Part shown: piece after piece, positions 8,340-16,818 of the stretch | How the letters are laid out: each line of letters begins with the position of its first letter | Position numbering within the stretch: position 1 is the stretch's first letter | Origin: Nocardia vaccinii NBRC 15922 | Lineage (GTDB): Bacteria; Actinomycetota; Actinomycetes; Mycobacteriales; Mycobacteriaceae | Assembly (NCBI RefSeq): GCF_001613305.1 | Contig: NZ_BDCC01000069.1 | Location: 1 to 64,000 of the forward strand | Direction: 5' to 3' | DNA length: 64,000 nucleotides | Notes under the pieces: generated by a model | Database searches by the model: none | What the model was told of the DNA's origin: nothing | The model's input: the letters and a program-made list of their open reading frames with translations, nothing else | Position numbers and translations under genes: made by a program

Positions 8340-9708
8340 TACTCCAGCCGCACTTAGTTATGTAATCGGTGTCGCCGCTGGTAGTGGGCTTGTTTGGCGC
8401 GGTATTGGTGGCGTCGGCGCCAGATCGACCATCGCCAGATGGTCGGGCGGGGGAAGTTGCGGGTGATCACGTGTGCCAGAAGACGGCGGATTTCGCCGAG
8501 GGTGAGCGAGATGAGGCCGCTGCCAATGCTTTTGGGGCGATAGCGGCGGTGACGGCGAGGTAGGTGTGTGCGAGCATGGCCAAGGTGATGTGGCGGTACC
8601 AGGCGTCGTAGCGGCGGACCTGGTAGTGGTCGAGTCCGACCTCGGTTTTCGCGGTCTGGAAGCAGTCCTCCACGGCCCATCGGGAGCCGGCGACCCTAAT
8701 GAGGGTGTCGTCGCTGGTGCCGGTGGGTGCGTAGCACATGTAGTAGGCGATCTCCAGCTCGCCTTTGCTGTTCGGGGTCAGCGCGCGGCGCGCCAGCAGC
8801 CAGCGGCTCCAGCCCGCCGTGGTGGTCCACTCGTAGACCGGTAGTGAGGCTACCGCCCAGTCGAACATGCGTGGCCCCTTGGCGCCGGCACCGCAGGACA
8901 GGCGTTTCCATGCCTCCGAAGGAGCTTGTGCGACAAGGTGATCCGCACGCGTGCAGCCGTCGGTGATCGGGATGGTCTGACTGCGCGGCACAGCCACCAC
9001 ATACCCGATGCGACGGCCTTCGAGCCAGGTCCGGAATTTGTAGTCCCCGCCGTATGCCTCGTCGGCGGTCACCCATCGGGCCGGGACTCCGGCATCGAGG
9101 GCTCGGGCGAGCATCGCCTTGGCCAGGGTGGCCTTGGTGGCGAACTCCACGTTATCGGGAATGTTCGCTTCGGTGCAGCGGTTGCGGTCCTCGGTCCACG
9201 ACTTGGGCAGATACAACTCGCGGTCGATCAGAGTGCGGCCCTTCACGCTCGTATACGCGCAGAAGACACCCAGTTGACAGTTCTCGATCCGGCCTGCGGT
9301 TCCGGAGTATTGTCGTTGCACCCCAGCAGATTTCACTCCCTTCTTCAAGAAACCGGTCTCGTCCACCACCAGCACACCGTCCGGGTCGCCCAGATGCTCC
9401 ACCGCATAGGCGCGCACGTCATCACGCACCCCGTCCACATCCCACGCCGCCTTATTCAGCAACCGCTGCATCCCATCCGGGGTGAGATCACCCGCCGCTT
9501 CCGCAAGCGTCCAGCCATTCTTCCCCGCCAACGGCGCCAGCAACCCCCGCACATACGCCCGCGCCCGCAATCGCGGCTCGGCACGATAGAACCGGCCCGC
9601 CACCAGCCCAAACAGATCATCCAGCCCCGCGACCCACGCAACCAGATCCTCATCGATCGACACGACCAAAGAGCCTACCGCACAACATAACTAAGTGCTG
9701 CTGGAGTA
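8340..9708 (-). mobile_element. Complete IS701-type insertion sequence (1369 bp) with CTAG target duplication
   Basis: The ends form 24-bp inverted repeats (8340-8363 and 9685-9708) that begin TACTCCAGC and differ at one position. Both ends are flanked by CTAG (8336-8339 and 9709-9712), the 4-bp duplication expected for IS701. The right CTAG contains the stop codon of the permease gene, so that protein is unchanged. The left CTAG also borders the older truncated IS701 copy, suggesting that one CTAG was used twice. Confidence 0.88.
8354..9669 (-). CDS. IS701-family DDE transposase, split by a -1 frame change
   Basis: A DDE transposase with VDETGFLKKG, VTADEAYGG and the C-terminal AVEDCFQTAKTEVGLDHY region around the third acidic residue. 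The zero frame continues to a stop at 8467 and loses the family's usual C-terminus. The -1 frame from about 8530 to the TAA at 8354 supplies it (I-S-L-T-L-G-E-I-R-R-L-L, then W-R-R-R-H-Q and H-Y-Q-R-R). The switch point coincides with C_CCA_AAA at 8536-8530, a slippery heptamer in exact register. A frameshifted product would be 438 residues, normal for the family. It may be programmed frameshifting or a single-base mutation. Confidence 0.8.
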
Positions 9709-11223
9709 CTAGCCGGACACTGCCTCGGTGCCCCCAACCGATTCAGCGATCTCGTCGGCCCCTCGGTCCGCGCGACCGAGAGCTTGGTAGCGCCGCGGCC
9801 GGGCGTAACGGAAGAAGACGGCCAAGAGCGAACCCGCGAGCAGTGTGCCGATGAGGATGGCGACCATCCACAGGTTCTGCCCCGGGCTTCCTCCGACGAC
9901 CAGATCGAAACGCTTCATAGCGAACACCACGATGACGGCGATGAGGAGGAAGGCCAGAATCGGTGCTACCCAAACCTTCCACTTGCTTTCCGCGGAAGGC
10001 ACGCCATTACGCACGAACCAGACGAAGACCGCAAGGCTCACCAGCGCCATCAAAATCATGACACCGGTCGACCCGAGGCCGCCCAGTGCACCGTAGAGCA
10101 CACCCGTATCCGTGCCGGCGAGCACAAAAGGCACGAGTGCCAGCACCACGATTACCGCCGAGGCGACCGATGCCCGGTAGGGCGAAAGGTGCCGTTTGTG
10201 CACGGCGGCGAAATAGAACGGGATCGCCCGGTCCGAGGCGAGATTATGGATATAGCGCGCGATCACATTGTGCGTCGACAGCAATGCGGCGATCGAGGAC
10301 GTCGTCACGAGCACCATCGACACCTTCGAGAACCCGTTCGATATGAAACGATCGACCGCCAGGTTGAACATATTCGAAGGATTCTTCTGAGCGACACTCA
10401 ATGCGCTCGAACCGTAGGCAGAAATAAGAGCGTAACAGGACAGGCAGTAGAAAATACCGATGAAGATCACTGACAAGTAGGTCGCGCGGGGAATAGTCCT
10501 GCTTGGCTGGCGCACCTCGTCCCGATACAGTGCAGTCGCTTCGAACCCGATGAAGTTCATGAACGCGAACAGGAGCGCTACGAACAGGTCGCCGTGGGAG
10601 AAATGCATCGGATTGAAGGGCTCTGTCGACAAACCTTGGGCACCTCCCTTTCCGAGGGTCGGAATGTTGAAGATCATCACCAGTACGACCTCGAACACCA
10701 TGACCACGCTCAGCACCTTGGCCGACAGTTCGACGTGGAAGTAGCCGAGCACGCTGACGACCGCCCAGGACGCCAGCGACCAGACCCACCACGGAGTGGA
10801 CGGACCGCCGAAGTTCTCGATCAGCGAACTGAGGGTGACACCTGTGAAACAGTAGAGTCCGGCCATGATCATCATGTAGGAGATGACGGCCAAGAACGCT
10901 GCCCCCAGCCCGGGAACTCGCCCCAGACCCGTCGAGATATACGCGTAGAACGCACCCGGACGAGGGATGTGTTTGGTCATGACGGTGAAGCCGACCGCGA
11001 AGACGAGGAGAATAACGGTGGCTAGCAGGTAAGCGAGTGGCGCTTGCGGACCAGCGAAGCTGATTGTAAACGCGATGTAACCCGAGACCGTCACGATGGG
11101 GGCTGAGAACGCCAAGACGCTCAACACGAGCGGGGTGACACCGAGCTTTCCCGACAAGCGTGTCGGCCCCGTGTCCGAACTCGACGCCGGGTCGGGCGTT
11201 GCAGGAGGAGACTCTATCGTCAT
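9709..11223 (-). CDS. APC-family amino acid/polyamine permease
   Basis: 504 residues with about twelve hydrophobic segments after a Ser/Pro-rich cytoplasmic N-terminus. TM1 has the A-F-S-A-P segment, followed by the amphipathic IPRPGAFYAY stretch. The conserved GFEATALYRDEVR-P segment typical of APC transporters is near residue 230. It probably imports an amino acid, amine or related substrate for the catabolic genes to the right. It resembles the second permease in the window (32258-33736). The stop codon lies in the CTAG at an IS701 end, but the C-terminus looks complete. About 370 bp and a terminator separate it from the upstream operon, so it probably has its own promoter. Confidence 0.9.
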   Translation of the reverse strand: MTIESPPATPDPASSSDTGPTRLSGKLGVTPLVLSVLAFSAPIVTVSGYIAFTISFAGPQAPLAYLLATVILLVFAVGFTVMTKHIPRPGAFYAYISTGLGRVPGLGAAFLAVISYMMIMAGLYCFTGVTLSSLIENFGGPSTPWWVWSLASWAVVSVLGYFHVELSAKVLSVVMVFEVVLVMIFNIPTLGKGGAQGLSTEPFNPMHFSHGDLFVALLFAFMNFIGFEATALYRDEVRQPSRTIPRATYLSVIFIGIFYCLSCYALISAYGSSALSVAQKNPSNMFNLAVDRFISNGFSKVSMVLVTTSSIAALLSTHNVIARYIHNLASDRAIPFYFAAVHKRHLSPYRASVASAVIVVLALVPFVLAGTDTGVLYGALGGLGSTGVMILMALVSLAVFVWFVRNGVPSAESKWKVWVAPILAFLLIAVIVVFAMKRFDLVVGGSPGQNLWMVAILIGTLLAGSLLAVFFRYARPRRYQALGRADRGADEIAESVGGTEAVSG

Positions 11224-11542
11224 CGTTGGTTCCTAGATTTTTCTGCGGGATACCTGTAGATCCAGCCCGCACACAGGCAATCCACAAGTACTGACAAAGC
11301 ATACGGCACCGGGCCGGGGACTGATCTAACCCGCACATTCGGTCCAAGGTCCTGACTCACTCATATAAATGAATTCAGACACTCGATCGCTAGGGTGTGA
11401 TCTGCGTCGCATGCTTCGAGTCAGTGTATGATGCGTGGTCACGGACCAGAGTGTTCCATTTTGATACGTCCATTACCGTGACGTACTCGGATTCGGGGTC
11501 GCAGCGCTGAGATCCGCCCGATGCACCATTCGCACGACGAAA
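11224..11542. other. Intergenic region upstream of the permease
   Basis: No gene is supported. The A/T-rich part around 11340-11400 is the likely place for the permease promoter on the minus strand. I cannot define -35/-10 boxes with confidence. Confidence 0.4.
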
Positions 11543-11571
11543 TCGAGGGCGCCGCAATGCGGCGCCCTCGA
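11543..11571 (-). terminator. Hairpin terminator of the monooxygenase operon
   Basis: A perfect 13-bp stem (11543-11555 with 11559-11571) and an AAT loop lie 23 nt after the stop of the last operon gene. On the minus strand the stem is followed by a short ATTTC tract. A GC-rich stem this long should end the operon transcript before the permease gene. Confidence 0.75.
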
Positions 11572-11594
11572 ACAGATTCCGTGACTCAACCGGT

Positions 11595-12656
11595 CTATGC
11601 GGGATGTGGAATCTTGTCGTCCCGAACTCCTGCTTGCACCGCGGCGTCCCTGATCTTCTCCCAGGCGCCGACGCTGATGGAAAAGCCGCTTTCATGCGTA
11701 TTCCGGTTCCGCCGCTCGACATCGCCGGGTGCGAGGACCCCGGCAATTCCCGCGGCGGGCGGCACCGCATGAATCGACTCGCGCAGTGCCTCCGCATCGT
11801 CGAGCACGTCGGAGAGATCGCGGAACGCGTCCGCCGCGATGGCAACGAGGAATAATCCCTGATCACGGAAGATGGCACTGCCGCCGCCGTCACTGAGTGC
11901 TGCTGATCCGAGCAATACTCTTCCCAGCAATTCGATCAGCACAGCCAGCCCGAAGCCCTTGTGATCGCCGAATGTGCGCATGGCTCCGCCGTCTTCCAGC
12001 GCATTCGGATCATCGGTCGGGTAACCATTCCGGTCGACCAGGCTCTGCGTCGGCATACGCTCACCTGCCATCGCCGCGACCATGATCTTGCCGATCGGTG
12101 CCGATGCCGTGGAGAAATCCACCACGAGAGGAGCTCCGGAGCTGGTGGGAAAGCCCGCCGCGACCGGATTGGATCCCAGTAATCCCTGTCGCCCGCCGTA
12201 CGGTGCGACCAGACGCTTGCCGCCCATCCCCCCGACGAAGGCGAGAGCCACGCAATTGGCACGGCATGCACGCTCCATATACGCACCGAGCCGGCCGAGA
12301 TGGGTGCTTCGGACGAGACCCGCCATGCTGATCGCCCGGGTGCGGGCCTGTTCGCATGCCAGATCAATGGCCATGCGGGCAGCGACATGGGAGAACCCCC
12401 AGTTTGCGCTCACCACCGGCGAAGATCCGTCGAAAATCACCTGTGGTCTCGCATCCGGGATCACCACACCGCGATCGACGAAATCGACATACGAAGGCAG
12501 ACGGCTGATTCCGTGGGAGGAGTGCCCGACACAATCGGCCTCCACCAGGTGCTCAGCGACTTCTCCGGCCATGTCGTGCGGGGTTCCGATAGCGCTGAGA
12601 ACGGCGGTAGCCAGATCGGTGGCTTCCCGAATCGTCAAATGGACCTTGTCGGCCAC
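11595..12656 (-). CDS. Malate/L-lactate dehydrogenase family oxidoreductase (Ldh_2 type)
   Basis: 353 residues of the NAD(P)-dependent malate/lactate/ureidoglycolate dehydrogenase family, which reduces 2-keto acids or oxidises 2-hydroxy acids. Visible features are the N-terminal H-L-V-E-A-D-x-x-G-H-x-S-H-G-I-S-R segment with the catalytic His, the GSNP(V) segment, and D-H-K-G-F-G-L near residue 235. Start GTG 12656 is chosen because GAAGGAG lies 8 nt upstream; the longer frame to 12869 runs into the neighbouring gene. It is the last gene of the operon, 43 nt after ribBA, and probably finishes processing of a hydroxy- or keto-acid intermediate. Confidence 0.85.
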   Translation of the reverse strand: MADKVHLTIREATDLATAVLSAIGTPHDMAGEVAEHLVEADCVGHSSHGISRLPSYVDFVDRGVVIPDARPQVIFDGSSPVVSANWGFSHVAARMAIDLACEQARTRAISMAGLVRSTHLGRLGAYMERACRANCVALAFVGGMGGKRLVAPYGGRQGLLGSNPVAAGFPTSSGAPLVVDFSTASAPIGKIMVAAMAGERMPTQSLVDRNGYPTDDPNALEDGGAMRTFGDHKGFGLAVLIELLGRVLLGSAALSDGGGSAIFRDQGLFLVAIAADAFRDLSDVLDDAEALRESIHAVPPAAGIAGVLAPGDVERRNRNTHESGFSISVGAWEKIRDAAVQAGVRDDKIPHPA

Positions 12657-12699
12657 GTCGATAACTCCTTCGGTGAGCGCTGGGAGGCGCTTGCTTCCT

Positions 12700-13770
12700 T
12701 CATGCGGAAAATGGAAGACGCTCGATCTCGGGAAACGGTTCTCGATCCTCGCTCCGCTCCGACCGTACGGCGCCGAGGTCTGCGAGGATCCACTCTGCGA
12801 TGACCGAGGTACCGCCCGTGGGGTCCACGGCCTCATGCGAGCGGCACATGCCCGAGGCGCCGGGTGCACGGAGGTAGACGACTAAGCCACTACCTTGGGC
12901 GGCGAACCTTCCCAACACGTCTTCGAGCTTGTTTGCGCACTCACACGCGTTCGATCGCAAGACATCACCCATGACGCACTCGTTGTGTACATAGACCGGC
13001 GTCATCGCGGTAACTCGATCGACCGGCCCTGCCACCAGCGCGACGTGTTCCCCGCCGTCTCGACCGACGTACCCGATCGCCCGAAACCGACCGTGCACCG
13101 TGGGTAACGACGTCGATGCACCACGACGAACCTGAGGCTCCGTACGCTCGCGATAACTGATCAGATCCCTGATGGAGATCATTATCAAGTCGTGCTCGGC
13201 CGCGAACCGCTGTAGTTCCGGGCCTGGGGCCATCTCGCCGGGCCGGTCCGCCGAAACTATTTCGCACAGGGCCCCCGCCGGCGGCAATCCCGCAAGACGG
13301 GCCAGGTCGACTGCGGCCTCCGTATGTCCGTTGCGGGTCAGAACTCCGCCTTCTCTCGCCCGCAGCGGAACCACGTGCCCCGGCCGCACGAGATCGGCAG
13401 CAGTCGTTTCCGGCGCGGCCAACGCCGCGATCGTCCGGGCACGCGACTGTGCCGAGATACCGGTGCCGGTGCCCTGCAGGTCCACGGTGACGCAATAAGC
13501 AGTCCGGAATCGATCCTCGTTCTCATGACACATCGGGGGCAGACCGAGACGCGTGCACTCGGACTCCGGCAGTGCCACACAGATGAATCCCGAAGTATGC
13601 CGCACCATGAAGGCCACCAGGCCGGTCGTCGCATGGGTGGCGGCGAAGATCAGGTCACCCTCGTTCTCCCGGTCGGCGTCGTCTGTGACGATCACCGGCC
13701 GTCCCGCGGCGATCGCCGAGACGGCTGCACGGACTCGTGCTGCAGCGTCGTCCTGTCGAAACAGCGTCAT
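12700..13770 (-). CDS. RibBA-like protein: intact 3,4-DHBP synthase domain, degenerate GTP cyclohydrolase II domain
   Basis: 356 residues. The N-terminal RibB domain (about 1-205) keeps its hallmarks: DDADRENEGD, RHTSGFIC, TGISA near residue 103 and a RPGHVVPL/GHTEAAVDLARLAG block. It should make 3,4-dihydroxy-2-butanone 4-phosphate from ribulose 5-phosphate for riboflavin. In the RibA half, the three zinc Cys positions survive (H-x-E-C and C-E-C). The Arg before the C-x-C is Ala, the E-G-R-x-I-G segment and the later T-N-N-P-x-K block are gone, and the protein is 50-70 residues short. GTP cyclohydrolase II activity is therefore unlikely. It sits 12 nt after the flavin reductase and presumably boosts flavin supply for the monooxygenase. 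Confidence 0.87.
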   Translation of the reverse strand: MTLFRQDDAAARVRAAVSAIAAGRPVIVTDDADRENEGDLIFAATHATTGLVAFMVRHTSGFICVALPESECTRLGLPPMCHENEDRFRTAYCVTVDLQGTGTGISAQSRARTIAALAAPETTAADLVRPGHVVPLRAREGGVLTRNGHTEAAVDLARLAGLPPAGALCEIVSADRPGEMAPGPELQRFAAEHDLIMISIRDLISYRERTEPQVRRGASTSLPTVHGRFRAIGYVGRDGGEHVALVAGPVDRVTAMTPVYVHNECVMGDVLRSNACECANKLEDVLGRFAAQGSGLVVYLRAPGASGMCRSHEAVDPTGGTSVIAEWILADLGAVRSERSEDREPFPEIERLPFSA

Positions 13771-13782
13771 CCTGGCCCGGCC

Positions 13783-14277
13783 TCACATCGTAGCCAGGCG
13801 CCGGAAACGGCTGCCGTGGAAGATCAGCGGCGAAGACACCGGATCGGCGAAAGTGCCGTGCACGTTCAGGATGACGATGTCGTGGTCACCGCAGGGGATC
13901 TCCGCGCGAACGGTGCAGTCCAGCCAGAGCGAAGAATCGTCGATGAATATGCTGCCATCGGCGGCCACTGTCCGGCTGGTGCCATCGAAACGGTCACCGA
14001 CCTTGCTGGCGAGGCGCTTGCAGATCGCATCCTGCCCCTCGGCCAGAACACTCAGCCCCAGACGACGAGCCCGACGCAGTTTCGGCCACGTCGTCGAGGT
14101 GTGCTGAATGCACACCGATACCAGTGCCGGATCCATGGACACCGAGGTGAACGAACTCGCTGCCAGCCCCACCGGCACCCCGTCGATCTCGGCGCAGACC
14201 GCTGCCACCCCGGACGGGAAACACCCGAAGGCGCGGCGCAACTGGTCGTCGGCTGTCACCGGCTCGATCACACGCAT
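13783..14277 (-). CDS. Flavin reductase (FMN/FAD:NAD(P)H, HpaC-like)
   Basis: 164 residues of the short flavin reductase family: RRAFGCFPSGV at the N-terminus, GLAASSFTSVSMDPALVSVC (flavin site) and a C-terminal DHDIVI-NVHG segment with the usual GDHD. It supplies reduced flavin to a partner monooxygenase. ATG 14277 is preceded by an excellent AGAAGGAGG; the upstream extension of the frame to 14364 is not needed. The luciferase-type monooxygenase in the same operon is the obvious partner, and ribBA follows 12 nt downstream. Confidence 0.9.
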   Translation of the reverse strand: MRVIEPVTADDQLRRAFGCFPSGVAAVCAEIDGVPVGLAASSFTSVSMDPALVSVCIQHTSTTWPKLRRARRLGLSVLAEGQDAICKRLASKVGDRFDGTSRTVAADGSIFIDDSSLWLDCTVRAEIPCGDHDIVILNVHGTFADPVSSPLIFHGSRFRRLATM

Positions 14278-14407
14278 CGGTGACCTCCTTCTCTGATGTG
14301 GATATCGCTGGGCGCTCGCCCGAAATAAACGGTAACGAAACATGATTGGGGCGAAGTGTTCCAAAATCTTCCATCCGGCACCGCTCCCCGTCCCCTGTAA
14401 AGCCAGG

Positions 14408-15243
14408 TCAGGACTCTGTGCGCACGGTGTTCGTCAGAGAACCAACCCCGTCGATCTCGACGGATATCCGACGTCCGTCCTCGAGGAAGATAGGGGGACC
14501 CGCTTCATGCCGACACCTCCCGGAGTACCGGTGAGAATCACGTCGCCAGGCAACAGGGTCGCGAACTCCGAGATGGTCGAAATCAACGTCGGGATATCGA
14601 AGATCAACTGAGATGTATTGGCATCCTGGAGCTTCTGCCCATCGAGTGCCGCGCGTATACCTACGGCAGTGACGTCGACTTCGTCGGGACGGACCAGATA
14701 GGGGCCCAACGGAGTGGACCGGTCCCATGCCTTGCCCTGCAGCCACTGATGGGACTTTCTCTGGTAGTCGCGCATCGAGATGTCGTTCGCGACTGTGTAC
14801 CCAAGTACGTGGTCGAGTGCATTCTCACGCGAAATGCGGCGCCCCCGACGCCCGATGATCACGGCCAATTCGGCCTCGTAATCGACCTCCATCGACTCGC
14901 GGGGCAAGAGGATGTCGTCGTTCGGCCCGACGAGCGACGAAGCGAATTTGGTGAACATCACCGGGTAGGTCGGCAACTCACGGCCGGTCTCGCCGACATG
15001 CGCGTGGTAGTTCAAGCCGATACAGATGATCTTGTCCGGGGCCGGGATCACCGGGCACAGCCGCACATCGGACACCGCAACCGACTCCTCCGGTCGCAAC
15101 GCCGCAGCGGTCAACACATCGTCCGGGGTGGCGCGTCCGAGCTCCGCCAGACCCGTCAGCGGCACAAGTCGATCGCCGTCTCCGCCGTGCTCGACCAGGC
15201 CGACATGTCGGCTGTCCTGGTACTCGTATGTTGCATACGCCAT
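14408..15243 (-). CDS. FAH-family hydrolase/isomerase, frameshifted near the C-terminus
   Basis: Fumarylacetoacetate hydrolase superfamily (2-hydroxyhepta-2,4-diene-1,7-dioate isomerase type), which cleaves or isomerises acylpyruvate-like compounds. It has the C-I-G-L-N-Y-x-x-H block, the metal-binding VDYEAELAVIIG and the TGTPGGVG block. After G-M-K-R the zero frame ends aberrantly at 14434. The -1 frame gives the expected ending (PPIFLEDG, then ISVEIDG and a stop at 14408). One extra C in the C5 run (G5 on the plus strand, 14493-14497) would restore the frame. Either the gene is mutated late, where some activity could survive, or this is a sequence error. It follows the aldehyde dehydrogenase by 74 nt. 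Confidence 0.8.
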
Positions 15244-15317
15244 CGAGCTGTCTACTTTCTCGAATCATCGTTGTAGTCCGACGCTTTGGTGGGCGCCGCG
15301 AGGCCGCTCGGTCCAGC

Positions 15318-16757
15318 TCAGACCTGCAAGGACTTGTAGGTCAGGAACTCCTCGATGCCGAACCGGCCGCCCTCTCGACCGTGGCCCGACTGTTTGAATC
15401 CGCCGAACGGGGCTCGCGGGTTGTAGGCGCCCCCGTTGATCGCGACCTGACCACTGCGCAGCCGGCGGGCCACTCGATGCGCTCGGGACGCATCCGCTGA
15501 CCAGACAGCGCCGGCAAGTCCGTAATCTGTACCGTTCGCGATTCGGATCGCATCCTCTTCGTCATCGAACCCGATGATCACCGCGACCGGGCCGAAGATC
15601 TCCTCCTGCGCGATCAGCATGTCCTCGGATACGTCCGAGAACACGGTCGGCGCCACGAAGTAGCCCCGCTCGAGTCCCTCCGGCCGGTCGGCACCACCGT
15701 GGACGAGGCGCGCGCCCTCCTCGATCCCCTTGTCGATGAGCGATCGCACACGCCGGAACTGGTCTTCGCTCGCGAGAGGCCCCAACGTAGACCCTTCGCC
15801 GAACGGACGCCCGGGGCGGTATTCGGCAGCCGCGGCGGCAGCGATCCACTCCGCCTCGGCCAGCCTCGATCGCGGCACGAGCAAACGCGTGAGGGCATTG
15901 CAGGTCTGACCCGCATTCTGATAGCACTTCGACAAAGTGACCGTGATCGCCTGTTCCAGGTCCGCGTCGTCCAGCACGACTGCGGCCGATTTGCCACCGA
16001 GTTCCATCGCCAATGGCTTCACCCGGGCAGCTGCGATCTCGGAAATTCTCCTGCCGGCCCGGGTCGACCCGGTGAAGGAGATCATGTCGATCCCAGGATG
16101 AGCGACCAGCGCCTCGCCGACTGTCCCGCCCTCACCGGTGACGATGTTCACGACCCCGGGCGGGAGCCCCAGTACGTCGAGCACCTCGGCCAGGAGGAAC
16201 ACGCTGAACGGCGCGACCTCCGACGGTTTGACCACCACCGTGCACCCAGCACAGAGGGCGCCCGCCACCTTCGCCGTGACCTGATGCAGTGGGTAGTTCC
16301 ACGGCGTGATCGCACCGACTACACCGATGGGTTCCCGGAGGACAATCGAGTTATCGATCTTCTCCTCCCAGGTGATCTCGGAGATCGCCTGGGGCATCAC
16401 GGCGAAGTCACCGATTCCCAATTTGACCTGAATCGCGCGGGACTGCGCAAGCGGCATACCGATCTCACGGGCGATGAGTTCAGCGAAATCGTCCGCACGC
16501 GCAGTGACCGCATCTGCGATTCGCTGCGCCCATACGGCCCGCTCCTCCGGACTGGTCTGCGACCAGGACCCGAAGGCTTCCCGCGCTGCACGGACTGCAC
16601 GTTCCACATCCTCGGCGGTCCCGTTCGGCACGGAGCCGATAATGTTTTCCGTAGCGGGGTCTATGACGTCGATAACCTCCGACCCCGCCGATCGGATCCA
16701 TTTCCCGCCGACGAAAATCTCCGTGCGGTGCATGACATCGTTACAGGAATTCGTCAT
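15318..16757 (-). CDS. NAD(P)-dependent aldehyde dehydrogenase
   Basis: 479 residues, full length for the family. Motifs are TPWNYPLHQ (cofactor site), ELGGKS with the general-base Glu near residue 250, NAGQTCNA with the catalytic Cys near 284, and EEIFGPV. The enzyme oxidises an aldehyde to the acid. ATG 16757 follows GGAG; ATG 16733 is an alternative. It lies between the luciferase-type monooxygenase and the FAH-family gene, so it probably oxidises the aldehyde produced after monooxygenation or alcohol oxidation in this pathway. Confidence 0.94.
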   Translation of the reverse strand: MTNSCNDVMHRTEIFVGGKWIRSAGSEVIDVIDPATENIIGSVPNGTAEDVERAVRAAREAFGSWSQTSPEERAVWAQRIADAVTARADDFAELIAREIGMPLAQSRAIQVKLGIGDFAVMPQAISEITWEEKIDNSIVLREPIGVVGAITPWNYPLHQVTAKVAGALCAGCTVVVKPSEVAPFSVFLLAEVLDVLGLPPGVVNIVTGEGGTVGEALVAHPGIDMISFTGSTRAGRRISEIAAARVKPLAMELGGKSAAVVLDDADLEQAITVTLSKCYQNAGQTCNALTRLLVPRSRLAEAEWIAAAAAAEYRPGRPFGEGSTLGPLASEDQFRRVRSLIDKGIEEGARLVHGGADRPEGLERGYFVAPTVFSDVSEDMLIAQEEIFGPVAVIIGFDDEEDAIRIANGTDYGLAGAVWSADASRAHRVARRLRSGQVAINGGAYNPRAPFGGFKQSGHGREGGRFGIEEFLTYKSLQV

Positions 16758-16818
16758 CCGGATTCTCCGAGTTAGCTTGGTGTGCAGCAGATTTCAGCAT
16801 GGGGCGATCGAGCCGCAG

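Noticed and set aside
12657..12869. N-terminal extension of the malate/lactate dehydrogenase frame
   Set aside because: It overlaps the end of ribBA and reads as low-complexity sequence; GTG 12656 has GAAGGAG at ideal spacing.
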